This document shows, one piece after another, positions 1 to 8,250 of a stretch of DNA of 64,000 nucleotides. Every line of letters begins with the position of its first letter. The first letter of the stretch is position 1. Both the position numbers and the translations under genes were made by a program. Location: positions 62,001-126,000 of the forward strand of contig CALABS010000040.1 of NCBI GenBank assembly GCA_937887565.1, read 5' to 3'. Under the pieces are notes generated by a model. The model did not search any database. It saw only the letters and a list, made by a program, of their open reading frames with translations, and was not told the origin of the DNA. This DNA is from an uncultured Rhodospirillaceae bacterium. Lineage in GTDB: Bacteria; Pseudomonadota; Alphaproteobacteria; Rhodospirillales; Magnetospirillaceae.

Positions 1-1252
1 TGGCCTCCTGGGCCGAAGCCAGGGCGGCGATCTCCTTCAAGTCGGAGCGGATGTCCACGGGCCGAGCCAGATCCATCCGCCCGATGCGCGCGCTCTCCTC
101 GGCCAGGATTTCCAGCGGCGCGGCGAAGCGGCGAGCAAGGGGCAGGGTGACCAGCGCCGCAAACCCCAGGGTTCCCGCGATCAACGCCACCAGCAGCACC
201 ATCTGCTCGCCACTGACCGGCACGAAATCCTGCTGGGGAGCCATCACCGCCAGCCAGAATGGCTGTTTGCCGATGAAGATTCGGCGGAAATGGGTGAACC
301 ATTCGACGCCCTCAAACGTCATGGCGTTCAGACTGCCGTCAGGCCGCCCCTGCTCGTTCCACTGCCGCCAGCCCTCCGCCAGAAGCGGCACCCGCTGCTC
401 CGCCAGGGGCTTTAGCACCGCCTTCTTGATCTCGTCGTCGCTGGAGAAGCGCTCCGCCCGCGGAACTCCAACCAGTTGCCCGGCATCGTCGAGCAGCATG
501 CCCACGCCGCTGGTCCCGGCAGTGATCCGGCGGGTGAAATGGGACAGGTCCAGCAGCTTGACGTCGTGGGAGACCACATAGCGGCTGCCGTCCGGGGCGG
601 TCCAGCGGCTGGATGCGGTGATGCCGGGTTCCTTGGTGGTGAAGAAGATGTAGGGCGCGGTCCAGAACACGTCCTCGTCCTGCTCCAGGGCCATGGCGCC
701 GCCGAACCAGGGCCGCTTGCGGGCGTCGTAGTCACGCTCGAGGATTTCGGTCTTTTCCAGGACACGGTTGCCGCCCCAGGTCATCCATGTGGTCTTCTTG
801 CCCCAACGCTGGGGATCGCTGAGCCGATTGATCCACTTGCCGTTGGCATACAGCAGCAGGATCTCGCGGCCGGATTCATGGGCCACCAGCACCGACGAGA
901 TTTCCGGGTGGTTCTCTATGACCGGGAAGAAGAACTCGTTGAACTTCTCCACCTGATCCAAGGTCAGGCTATTGTTCAGGCCCCAGTGCCGGCTGGTGTT
1001 GAGCGTGACCTCGACCGTCGCCAGCAGGCGTTGGACCCTCGAGTTCAATTCCCCCACGGTCTCGCGCATCTGGGTGTCGGCCAAGCGCTCGATTGTCGGG
1101 GCGACAATGAAGGCGTAAGTGGAGATGGCGAAGACGCCCAGCGCCATCACCACGATCAGGAAGGCGCGGAGAAGCAGGCTCACCCGTACCGACACGCCGG
1201 ATGCGGATGCGCCTGGGGATGACGGCAAGGATCGTGGTACCGGACCGGTCAT
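1..1252 (-). CDS. Cache/HAMP membrane sensor protein (partial, runs off left edge)
   Basis: An open frame runs from ATG at 1252 to the window edge without a stop, so only the N-terminal 417 residues are visible. A transmembrane segment lies near residues 28-48 (LLLRAFLIVVMALGVFAIS), followed by a periplasmic double-Cache domain with the family's signature RPWF and FWTAPYIFFT stretches around residues 180-205. A second membrane segment near 345-365 leads into a HAMP-like linker. The output domain (kinase, cyclase, phosphatase or GGDEF) lies outside the window, so the output is unknown. It probably senses a small molecule in the periplasm. It follows the hybrid kinase gene on the same strand, 90 bp downstream, which suggests a shared signalling unit. 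Confidence 0.75.
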   Translation of the reverse strand, partial: MTGPVPRSLPSSPGASASGVSVRVSLLLRAFLIVVMALGVFAISTYAFIVAPTIERLADTQMRETVGELNSRVQRLLATVEVTLNTSRHWGLNNSLTLDQVEKFNEFFFPVIENHPEISSVLVAHESGREILLLYANGKWINRLSDPQRWGKKTTWMTWGGNRVLEKTEILERDYDARKRPWFGGAMALEQDEDVFWTAPYIFFTTKEPGITASSRWTAPDGSRYVVSHDVKLLDLSHFTRRITAGTSGVGMLLDDAGQLVGVPRAERFSSDDEIKKAVLKPLAEQRVPLLAEGWRQWNEQGRPDGSLNAMTFEGVEWFTHFRRIFIGKQPFWLAVMAPQQDFVPVSGEQMVLLVALIAGTLGFAALVTLPLARRFAAPLEILAEESARIGRMDLARPVDIRSDLKEIAALASAQEA

Positions 1253-1342
1253 GCCCGCACTTTCACGCAGAACAGGTATTAACCCTGCAGCAATTGTACC
1301 AAAAGGCTGGCGGCGGGACAGCCGCTTGTTGTCCGCCCGCGC

Positions 1343-2383
1343 TCACTTGCCGAAGCCCGGGTGGGCCGGGTCGATGGCGGGAGCGGTCAGTGCCTTGACC
1401 AGCCGGGATTCCATCGCGGCCAGTGAAACCGGCTTGAACAGGTGGCTCATCTGCTCGGCGGTCATGCCGATGCCGATGCCGATGCCGATGCCGGTGTCGG
1501 ACACCTCCAGACGCAGCCACCCGCCTTCATCCGCCGAGGCCGCAAGCGTCACGCGCCCGCCGGCCGGAGTGAACTTGATGCCATTGCCGATCAGGTTGAA
1601 CAGGATCTGCCGAAGACGAACGGGATCGCCGACGATCCACTCGGGGAGAGCCGGGTCGACGGTATAGGCCAGAGCCACATCCTTGGCATCGGCCACGTTG
1701 CGCAAGGTCGCGGCAACGCCGTCAACCACTGAACCAAGCGGAACCGGGATACGTTCCACGTTCATCCGGCCGGCGTCGATCTTGGAGAAGTCCAGTATCT
1801 CGTTGATCACGCCCAGCAGGGACCGGCCGGATTCCCCGGCCACCTTCAACAGACCCCGCTGCTCATCGTTCAAGGGAGTGTCGCCCATGAGGTCGATCAC
1901 ACCGAGCACACCGTTCATAGGCGTGCGGATTTCGTGGCTCATCATGGCCAGGAACGCCGATTTCGCCTGGGTCGCCCGCTCGGCGGCCAGGATTGCGTCG
2001 CGCAGGTCGAGATGGGTTTTGACCCGGGCGCGGATGATGGGCGGGCTGAACGGCTTGTGGATGTAGTCCACCGCCCCCACCTCGAAGCCCCTTGCCTCGG
2101 CCTCGGGGTCGCTTTTGGCGCTCACGAAGATCACGGGAATGGTGGCGGTGGCGGGATCGGACTTGAGGCGCCGGCAGACTTCGTAGCCGTCCATCTCCGG
2201 CATCATGACGTCGAGCAGGATCAGGTCCGGCGGCTCATCGCCACCGGCCAGGGCCAAGGCTTTGGCTCCATTGGTGGCAACCCGCGTGCGATAGCAATCC
2301 TTCAGCAGCCCGACCACCACGGTCAGGTTTTCGGGGGTGTCGTCCACGACAAGAATCGTCTTGCGGTTTGCTTCGGAGGCCAT
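1343..2383 (-). CDS. Receiver-histidine kinase with internal deletion (lacks ATP-lid)
   Basis: Cytosolic two-component protein of about 346 residues. A receiver domain occupies roughly residues 8-125 with phospho-acceptor Asp in LILLDVMMPEMDG and the conserved Lys in HKPFSP. A HisKA domain follows with the catalytic His in MMSHEIRTPMNG near residue 150, then a HATPase with N box (NLIGNGIKF) and the DTGIG box. After HLF near residue 316 the sequence jumps to KPVSLAAMESRLVKAL, which reads like the last helix of a second receiver domain. The GGTGLGL glycine box and most of the second receiver are therefore missing, and the kinase is probably inactive. The start is placed at 2383 because GAGGG lies 8 nt upstream; ATG at 2401 or 2419 is also possible. 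Confidence 0.8.
   Translation of the reverse strand: MASEANRKTILVVDDTPENLTVVVGLLKDCYRTRVATNGAKALALAGGDEPPDLILLDVMMPEMDGYEVCRRLKSDPATATIPVIFVSAKSDPEAEARGFEVGAVDYIHKPFSPPIIRARVKTHLDLRDAILAAERATQAKSAFLAMMSHEIRTPMNGVLGVIDLMGDTPLNDEQRGLLKVAGESGRSLLGVINEILDFSKIDAGRMNVERIPVPLGSVVDGVAATLRNVADAKDVALAYTVDPALPEWIVGDPVRLRQILFNLIGNGIKFTPAGGRVTLAASADEGGWLRLEVSDTGIGIGIGIGMTAEQMSHLFKPVSLAAMESRLVKALTAPAIDPAHPGFGK
1464..1493. repeat. Five tandem copies of ATGCCG inside the kinase gene
   Basis: ATGCCG is repeated five times without interruption. Read on the minus strand inside the kinase gene it expands the conserved DTGIG box into alternating Gly-Ile dipeptides ending in GMT. Hexanucleotide copies keep the frame, so copy number can change by slippage without a frameshift. 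Confidence 0.9.
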
Positions 2384-2600
2384 CTCTGTGCCCTCGCTCA
2401 TCGACCGCAGCCACGCCACCGGCCGGAGCTGTCAATCTACTCTCAAGCCAAGCAAGGCTGAATGCAATACGTGTCGGAGGCCCCGTGAACGCAAATGCCA
2501 CGATTTTCCCCGCAGTTCATTGACTGATGCGTATGGGGCGCGGACATGGCCTTGTAGGGGCGACCTTCGACGAGCGCAGTCGCCATTTCCAACTGCTCGG

Positions 2601-2903
2601 TCAGCCGATCCTGGGCTCAAAGGATCGTAACGCATCCATTCCAGTGGAAATTTCTGCCCAAGCGCGTTCCAACGTCCGAACGATGGCTTCGTCAGCGGGA
2701 GTTCCGTCAGCCTGGAGTTTGCGGACATCCCTTCTGGTCCTGCCGGCGTTATTCAATGCCGGCCCCATGATGTGGCGTGGCAGCTTTGAGGGATCGGATT
2801 GAGCGGGAAGAACGATGGGGACGTCGGCCATCAAACGATAGCATTCATGATCAGCCATATTCCCGATGGCAGATGCCTTTCTACGTCTTGATGCTTCCCC
2901 CAT
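2601..2903 (-). CDS. Hypothetical protein, possibly frameshifted near its 3' end
   Basis: A 100-residue reading frame starts MGEASRRRK, a start typical of small proteins of unknown function often carried by mobile elements. No domain is recognised. A perfect 8-bp inverted repeat (2948-2966) lies upstream and could be an operator. The frame stops at 2601, but a shifted frame continues to 2443 with ordinary-looking protein sequence beginning DRLTEQLEMATALVEGRPYK. A single-base indel near 2600-2610 would join the two parts into a protein of about 150 residues. Base composition here is less GC-rich than the surrounding genes. Whether the gene is expressed is unknown. Confidence 0.45.
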   Translation of the reverse strand: MGEASRRRKASAIGNMADHECYRLMADVPIVLPAQSDPSKLPRHIMGPALNNAGRTRRDVRKLQADGTPADEAIVRTLERAWAEISTGMDALRSFEPRIG

Positions 2904-3113
2904 ATGGCCCCCGTGGCTTCACGTTCGACAGCCGATTATGTCGCTCAAGCTTACTTAGAGTAAGCTCGAACCTTCGCTGGCACGAGAAATAGGACATGCA
3001 AACACGACCGTGTATGCACAGAAACATACACAGTCCAGCCAATGCGGCAAATACTCATGTCAATTCAACGTATTATATAGACGCATTTTCCTTAAAGTCT
3101 GTTTTCTTCGGAA
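2904..3113. other. AT-richer non-coding stretch next to attachment-site-like sequence
   Basis: No convincing gene is seen. The stretch is visibly more AT-rich than the rest of the window, especially 2990-3110. It holds a perfect 8-bp inverted repeat at 2948-2966 (AGCTTACT, 3-nt loop) and a 6-bp one near 3010 (TGTATG/CATACA). It ends exactly where a tRNA 3'-end copy begins, which is what one end of an integrated element looks like. Confidence 0.5.
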
Positions 3114-3143
3114 GTGGGGGTTCGAGTCCCCCCGTCCGCACCA
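3114..3143 (+). other. tRNA-Leu-like 3' end fragment, probable att site
   Basis: The 30 bases form a complete T-arm (5-bp GGGGG/CCCCC stem with loop TTCGAGT) followed by the 3' acceptor strand GTCCGCA and CCA. The acceptor strand GTCCGC fits the 5' end GCGGAC common in bacterial tRNA-Leu. No matching 5' half, D-arm or good anticodon stem is found upstream, so this is a fragment and not a working tRNA. Such 3' fragments usually mark the distal attachment site of an element integrated into a tRNA gene. The intact tRNA would then lie left of the window. Confidence 0.7.
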
Positions 3144-3167
3144 GATGCCGCACCTTTGGCTCCCCGG

Positions 3168-5246
3168 TCAGGTCCGGATCGGCATGGCGAGGATTTCGGG
3201 AATCATCGCCTCCAGGGCCGGCAGCGCCTGGCCGTCCTCGAGCACCGTGCGCCGGCTGTCGCGGATGAAGGCGCGGGCGCGGTTCCGCGTCGCCGGGTCG
3301 TTGGCGGCGGCGGTGGCGATCCGGACATAGTCGTCGGGATCGCGCGCCACCAGCATGTCCGAGCCCATCAGCGCGTAGAATCCGGCGGTGTGGCGGCCGC
3401 GCATGAAGGCGCCGGGGAGGGTGACGGTCGGCATGCCGGCCGCCAGGGCGTTCAGGGTGGTGTGGCCGCCACTGTAATGGAAGGCGTCGAGCAGCACGTC
3501 GGCGGTGGCGAGAAGGCGCGGATAGTCGGCCTTGGGCACCGCCGGCAGAACATGGATGCGACCGGCGACGTCGGGCATGGCGGCGGCGAGGCGGGCGACC
3601 AGCGCCGAGGCCATGGCGCGGCTCGGCACCGCGAGCAGGACCAGGTGCCCGTGGGGATCGGCGCGCAGCAACGCGGCCAGGGCCGCGTCGAAGTCGGGAT
3701 GCACCTTGAAGACCGCCTGCGGGCACAAATAGAGGGCGCCCGTCGCCGGCAGCCCCAGCGCCCCCCGCTCCAGGGGCGGCGCGTCGTAGGGGATTCCTTC
3801 CACCGGGCTGAACAGGCATCCAGAGCCGGGCAGCAGGAACAAATGCTCCCAGTAGTGCTCGCGGGCGTCGTCCGGCTCCATGCACGCGACACTGACGGCG
3901 GCGTCCATGGCCCGCATGGCGGTGGTTTCCGGATGGCCCCACAGGAACGCCTGCCGGGGGGCCAGCCGGGAATGGGGCAGCAGGTCCCAGTAGTCGTGCA
4001 TGCCGATGTCGAGGTGGATCAACAGGTCGAGCTCGGCCTGGGCGATGCGCTCGCGGGCCGCCTTGAGGTCCAGCGGCACCTCGACCGTCCGCCGCGCCTC
4101 GGCCCGCAGGCGCGCCCGCATGCGGTCCTCCGGCCCCGGCGGCAGGAACAGGACGCCGTCGAACCGCTTGGGATCGAGGCCGGTCGCCATCCGCCCGAAC
4201 AGGTCGGCGATGGTGTGGTCGAAGAAATGGGGGGAAAAGAACCCGACGCGGGGACGCTGGCGCGGCCGCGAGGGGGCACGGCACCGGGGCGCCACGAAGC
4301 CGATCTCCGGATTCGCGGCCCGCATCAGGCCCGCGTAGGCGGCGCGATGCCGGCGGTCATCCCGGGCGTGGTAGGCGAGGAGGAAGGTCCCGCAGCCGGC
4401 GGTGACCTCGCCCCCCGGGACCACGGTCGCGGTCGCGGCGCCGACCTGTTCGAGGTATCGCGCTCGAAGCTCCTCGATATGCGCGGCCGACGCGGGGATC
4501 GGCGGTAAGGCCGTCGCCAGGGTGACGCGGATGGCGCGATTGTCCGGAGCCGCCGCCAGACCGCGCCCAAGGACGTCGAAGCCCTCGTCCTGGCGGCCCT
4601 CGGCCAGCAGAAGCCGCCCCAATTGCGCCGCCAGCGCCGGCAGGAAGGCCGGCCAGCGCGCCACCGCGTCGGATAGAAGGCCGATGGCCTCGGCGCGCCG
4701 GCCGCCCGACAGCATCGCCTGGGCGGCCAGGCGGGCGGCCTCCGGCATGGGGGCCAGCGACAGGGCCTTCGCCGCCGCGGCCTCGGCCGCCCTGAACTCG
4801 CCGACCGCCAGGTGAAGGCGGGCGAGATAGAGATAGGCCCGGGGATCGTTGGACGCCCCCGCCGCCCGCTCATAGGCCTGGCGCGCCTCGTCGTGGCGGC
4901 CGAGCTGGTGGGCGGCGATGGCGAGGTTCAGTTGGACGGCCGGGTGGTCGGGCAGACGGCGGGCCACCGGCGCCAGCACGGCGTGGACGTCGGCATGCCG
5001 TCCCTGCTGGCCGAGGAAGGTGGCGAAGGCGACATGGGCATCGACGAAGTCGGCGGCGCGGGTGGCGACACGGAAATGCCGCTCGGCGTCCTTGGCCCGC
5101 CCCTCGCGCTGCGCCAGCATGGCGGCCAGCAGCGCCACCCTCGGGTCCCTGAAATCGGCGGCGCGCAGGGCGTCGTGCAGGGGCCCGAAATTGCCGTCGC
5201 CCTCGCAACGGGCGGCGATGGAGAACAGGGTGGAGAGATCGGCCAT
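3168..5246 (-). CDS. TPR-containing O-GlcNAc transferase-like glycosyltransferase (GT41)
   Basis: About 692 residues. The N-terminal third is a run of degenerate TPR helices with repeated Ala-rich 34-residue units. The C-terminal half (about residues 305-690) is a GT41/SPY-OGT catalytic region: it begins RPRVGFFSPHFFDHTI, contains LDLLIHLDIGMHDYWDLL, and ends with the family block DAFHYSGGHTTLNALAAGMP followed by LPGAFMRGRHTAGFY. Proteins of this family transfer a sugar to Ser/Thr of proteins or to surface glycans. The ATG at 5246 is chosen; the frame stays open upstream to a TTG at 5327 with Arg-rich sequence that is unlikely to be translated. Its divergent neighbour is an FkbM methyltransferase, and a sugar-nucleotide enzyme follows, which points to surface glycan or glycoprotein synthesis. 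Confidence 0.85.
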   Translation of the reverse strand: MADLSTLFSIAARCEGDGNFGPLHDALRAADFRDPRVALLAAMLAQREGRAKDAERHFRVATRAADFVDAHVAFATFLGQQGRHADVHAVLAPVARRLPDHPAVQLNLAIAAHQLGRHDEARQAYERAAGASNDPRAYLYLARLHLAVGEFRAAEAAAAKALSLAPMPEAARLAAQAMLSGGRRAEAIGLLSDAVARWPAFLPALAAQLGRLLLAEGRQDEGFDVLGRGLAAAPDNRAIRVTLATALPPIPASAAHIEELRARYLEQVGAATATVVPGGEVTAGCGTFLLAYHARDDRRHRAAYAGLMRAANPEIGFVAPRCRAPSRPRQRPRVGFFSPHFFDHTIADLFGRMATGLDPKRFDGVLFLPPGPEDRMRARLRAEARRTVEVPLDLKAARERIAQAELDLLIHLDIGMHDYWDLLPHSRLAPRQAFLWGHPETTAMRAMDAAVSVACMEPDDAREHYWEHLFLLPGSGCLFSPVEGIPYDAPPLERGALGLPATGALYLCPQAVFKVHPDFDAALAALLRADPHGHLVLLAVPSRAMASALVARLAAAMPDVAGRIHVLPAVPKADYPRLLATADVLLDAFHYSGGHTTLNALAAGMPTVTLPGAFMRGRHTAGFYALMGSDMLVARDPDDYVRIATAAANDPATRNRARAFIRDSRRTVLEDGQALPALEAMIPEILAMPIRT

Positions 5247-5406
5247 GGCGACGCCCGGAAGGAGATCGGGGCGGCAGGATACTCCGGGCGCCGCCGCCTT
5301 GAAAGGGCGCCGAGACCGCCGCGCCAAGCCGCGAAGGGTGATCGTCGCGGCCCGGGAAACGTGCTAAGACCTGTCCGTTCCCTGGCTCGCGCGAGGTTCT
5401 CATCCC

Positions 5407-6132
5407 ATGGCCCTGGTAACGGTCCCGCTGGATTTTCGTGGCCGCACGTTGCCGTTCACGTTTCCCAATTCGGGCAATATGGGCGACCATCTGCGCAATA
5501 TCCTGGCCGGCAAGGATTATCCCCTGCCGCCGCTGCCGCCGGATTTCCGCATCGAGACGGTGGTCGACATCGGGGCGAACGTGGGCGCGGCGGCCCTGTG
5601 GTTCCTTGGCGCCGCCCCGGAGGCCCGGGTGGTGTGCTTCGAGCCCGCGCGGCAGAATCACGACTGCCTGGTCCACAATCTCAAGCAGTTCCCCAACGCC
5701 GAGGCGCATCCCTGGGGCCTGTTCTCCACCGACCGCGAGTTGACCCTGCACCTGGGCGCCAGCCAGTGCATGCAACATTCGATTTATTCCAGCCGCGAGA
5801 CCGGCGCGGCCACGGAGACCGTCGCGCTCAAGGACGCGGCGGCCCAGTTCGACGCCCTGGGCCTTGACCGTGTTACCATCCTGAAGGTCGACACCGAGGG
5901 CTGCGAGGTGCCGATCCTGGAGCGGCTGGGCGACCGCCTGAACGCCGTTGCCATCCTCTATCTCGAATGGCATTCCGACGACGACCGTCGACGGATCGAC
6001 GCCCTGCTGGCCCCGCGCTTCCTTCTCGCCCATGCCGTTGCCACCTTCCCCCATCGCGGCAACGCCTGCTATCTGGCGCGGGAGGTCGCGGCCAGGGTTC
6101 CGGCGATCGACCAGATGCGCATCGGCGACTGA
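5407..6132 (+). CDS. FkbM family SAM-dependent methyltransferase
   Basis: 241 residues. The SAM-binding motif VVDIGANVGAAALWF lies near residues 51-65, followed by the acidic motif VVCFEPA, and the family's LKVDTEGCEVPIL block at about residue 160. FkbM enzymes O-methylate sugars or polyketides; in bacterial glycan loci they usually cap or modify a saccharide. It is divergent from the OGT-like gene (160-bp gap) and convergent with the UDP-glucuronate decarboxylase gene, so the three probably serve one surface glycan. The acceptor cannot be read from the sequence. Confidence 0.85.
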   Translation: MALVTVPLDFRGRTLPFTFPNSGNMGDHLRNILAGKDYPLPPLPPDFRIETVVDIGANVGAAALWFLGAAPEARVVCFEPARQNHDCLVHNLKQFPNAEAHPWGLFSTDRELTLHLGASQCMQHSIYSSRETGAATETVALKDAAAQFDALGLDRVTILKVDTEGCEVPILERLGDRLNAVAILYLEWHSDDDRRRIDALLAPRFLLAHAVATFPHRGNACYLAREVAARVPAIDQMRIGD

Positions 6133-6159
6133 ATCTCGCCGGATCCGCCCGGGCCAGGC

Positions 6160-7101
6160 TCACGTCCAGGCGCGGAAATAATCGATCGTGCGGGCGAGGC
6201 CCTCGCGCAGCTGGACCGTCGGCTCCCAGTCGAGGAGCCGCTTCGCCATCGAGATGTCGGGACAGCGCTGCATGGGATCGTCCACCGGCAGGGGGTGGAA
6301 GCACAGCTTCGAGCGTGAGCCGGTCATCTCGATGACCATTTCGGCCAACTGCCGGATGGTGAATTCGCCGGGATTGCCGAGGTTGACCGGGCCGGTGACA
6401 TCATCGCGCGAAGCCATCAGGCGCAAGAATCCGTCGATCAGGTCGTCCACATAGCAGAACGAGCGGGTCTGGCCGCCATCGCCGTAGATGGTGATGTCCT
6501 CGCCGCGCAACGCCTGCAGCACGAAATTCGACACCACCCGGCCGTCGTTGGGATGCATGCGCGGACCATAGGTGTTGAAGATGCGCGCCACCTTGATGCG
6601 CAGCCGATGCTGGCGGTGGTAGTCGAAGAACAGCGTCTCGGCGCAGCGCTTGCCCTCGTCGTAGCAGGCGCGCGGGCCGATGGGGTTGACGTTGCCGCGA
6701 TAGGATTCCGGCTGCGGATGGACGTCGGGGTCGCCATAGACCTCGGAGGTGGAAGCCTGGAAGATCTTGGCGCCCAGCCGCTTGGCCAGGCCCAACATGT
6801 TGATGGCGCCGTGGACGCTGGTCTTGGTGGTCTGGACCGGGTCGTGGACGTAGTGGATCGGCGACGCCGGGCAGGCCAGGTTGAAGATCTCGTCCACCTC
6901 GACGTAGAGCGGGAAGGTCACGTCGTGGCGGATCAGCTCGAAATGGGGGTTCGCCATCAGATGGGCGATGTGGTCCTTGGAGCCGGTGAAGAAATTGTCG
7001 ACGCAGATGACGTCGTCGCCGCGCGCCAACAGGCGCTCGCACAAATGGGAGCCCAGGAACCCCGCGCCACCGGTGACCAGAACCTGCTTTCGTAGATGCA
7101 T
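6160..7101 (-). CDS. UDP-glucuronate decarboxylase (UDP-xylose synthase), extended SDR
   Basis: 313 residues. The N-terminal NAD-binding motif GGAGFLGSHLCERLL is followed by the UXS signature NLACPASPIHY near residue 75. The active-site residues are a Ser/Thr pair in STSEVYG and YDEGKRCAE (YxxxK). The enzyme converts UDP-glucuronate to UDP-xylose by NAD-dependent decarboxylation, supplying a pentose donor. A GGAGG lies 10 nt upstream of the ATG. The neighbouring GT41-like transferase could use the product, though this is inference. A dTDP-glucose dehydratase is a less likely alternative because of the NLACPASP block. Confidence 0.9.
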   Translation of the reverse strand: MHLRKQVLVTGGAGFLGSHLCERLLARGDDVICVDNFFTGSKDHIAHLMANPHFELIRHDVTFPLYVEVDEIFNLACPASPIHYVHDPVQTTKTSVHGAINMLGLAKRLGAKIFQASTSEVYGDPDVHPQPESYRGNVNPIGPRACYDEGKRCAETLFFDYHRQHRLRIKVARIFNTYGPRMHPNDGRVVSNFVLQALRGEDITIYGDGGQTRSFCYVDDLIDGFLRLMASRDDVTGPVNLGNPGEFTIRQLAEMVIEMTGSRSKLCFHPLPVDDPMQRCPDISMAKRLLDWEPTVQLREGLARTIDYFRAWT

Positions 7102-7212
7102 GACGTGTGGTCCTCCCAGAACTCCGCGACACGGCCGGCGGATTCCGACATCTTCGGACCGATTGCGTTAACAAATCCTGGATCGTCGGCCGGTGACGGC
7201 ATGGCGCGCCCG

Positions 7213-8250
7213 CTATGCCGCCCGCTCGTACCATGCCTTGCTGGCGTTGACGATGCGGACCACCGACAACATCACCGGCACCTCGATCAGCACGCCGACC
7301 ACGGTGGCCAGGGCGGCCCCCGAATCGAAGCCGAACAGGCTGATGGCGGCGGCCACCGCCAGCTCGAAGAAGTTGGAGGCGCCGATCAGGGCGCTGGGGC
7401 CGGCGACGCAGTGGGCCACCCCCAGCCGGCGGTTGGCCAGATAGGCCAGGCCGGAATTCATGTAGACCTGGATGGTGATCGGCACCGCCAGAAGGCCGAT
7501 CACCAGCGGCTGGGCGATGATCTGCTCGCCCTGGAAACCGAACAGCAGCACCAGCGTCAGCAGCAGGGCGGCCAGCGACCACGGATGCAGCCGGTGCAGC
7601 ACCGCCTCCAGCCGGCCCGAGGCCAGCAGGCGGGTGCGCCACAGCTGCGCCACCACCACCGGCACCACGATATACAGCGCCACCGACAGCAGCAGGGTCT
7701 CCCACGGCACGGTGATGCTGGACAGCCCCAGCAGCAGCCCCACCAGCGGCGCGAAGGCGAACACCATGATGGCGTCGTTCAACGCCACCTGCGACAGGGT
7801 GAAATGGGGCTCGCCGCCGGTCAGCCGGCTCCACACGAACACCATGGCGGTGCAGGGCGCGGCGGCCAGCAGGATCAGGCCGGCGATATAGCTGTCGATC
7901 TGGTCGGCGGGCAGCCACGGGCGGAACAGCACGCCGATGAACAGCCAGCCCAGGAGCGCCATGGAGAACGGCTTGACCGCCCAGTTGATGGCCAGGGTGA
8001 CGCCGATGCCGCGCCAGTGTTCGGTGACCTGACGCAGTGCCTTGAAGTCGATCCGCAGCAGCATGGGCACGATCATCAGCCAGATCAACGCCGCCACCGG
8101 CAGGTTGACCTGGGCCAGTTCCATGCGGCCGATGGCCTGGAACGGCGTCGGCAGCACGTGCCCCAGCCCGATGCCGACCACGATGCACAGGCCGACCCAC
8201 AGGGTCAGCCAGCGCTCGAACAGGCCCATGGCCGGCTTCCCGGCGCTCAT
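7213..8250 (-). CDS. acr3: Arsenite efflux permease, ACR3 family
   Basis: 345-residue integral membrane protein with about ten hydrophobic segments, the usual length for ACR3. Conserved features include NDAIMVFAFAPLVGLLLG and the FELAVAAAISLFG segment near the C-terminus. It exports As(III) across the inner membrane using the proton gradient. The start at 8250 gives MSAGKPAMGLFERWLTLWVG, and it overlaps the arsC stop region by 4 nt, so translation is probably coupled. It is the last gene of arsR-arsC-acr3. Confidence 0.92.
   Translation of the reverse strand: MSAGKPAMGLFERWLTLWVGLCIVVGIGLGHVLPTPFQAIGRMELAQVNLPVAALIWLMIVPMLLRIDFKALRQVTEHWRGIGVTLAINWAVKPFSMALLGWLFIGVLFRPWLPADQIDSYIAGLILLAAAPCTAMVFVWSRLTGGEPHFTLSQVALNDAIMVFAFAPLVGLLLGLSSITVPWETLLLSVALYIVVPVVVAQLWRTRLLASGRLEAVLHRLHPWSLAALLLTLVLLFGFQGEQIIAQPLVIGLLAVPITIQVYMNSGLAYLANRRLGVAHCVAGPSALIGASNFFELAVAAAISLFGFDSGAALATVVGVLIEVPVMLSVVRIVNASKAWYERAA

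Noticed and set aside
3058..3143. A complete tRNA-Leu gene
   Set aside because: The CTTAAAG loop-like sequence upstream lacks paired anticodon and acceptor stems; only the T-arm and 3' end are intact.
2996..3330. Plus-strand frames across the AT-rich stretch and tRNA fragment
   Set aside because: They run through the tRNA-like sequence and the 3' end of the GT41 gene and contain no recognisable motif.
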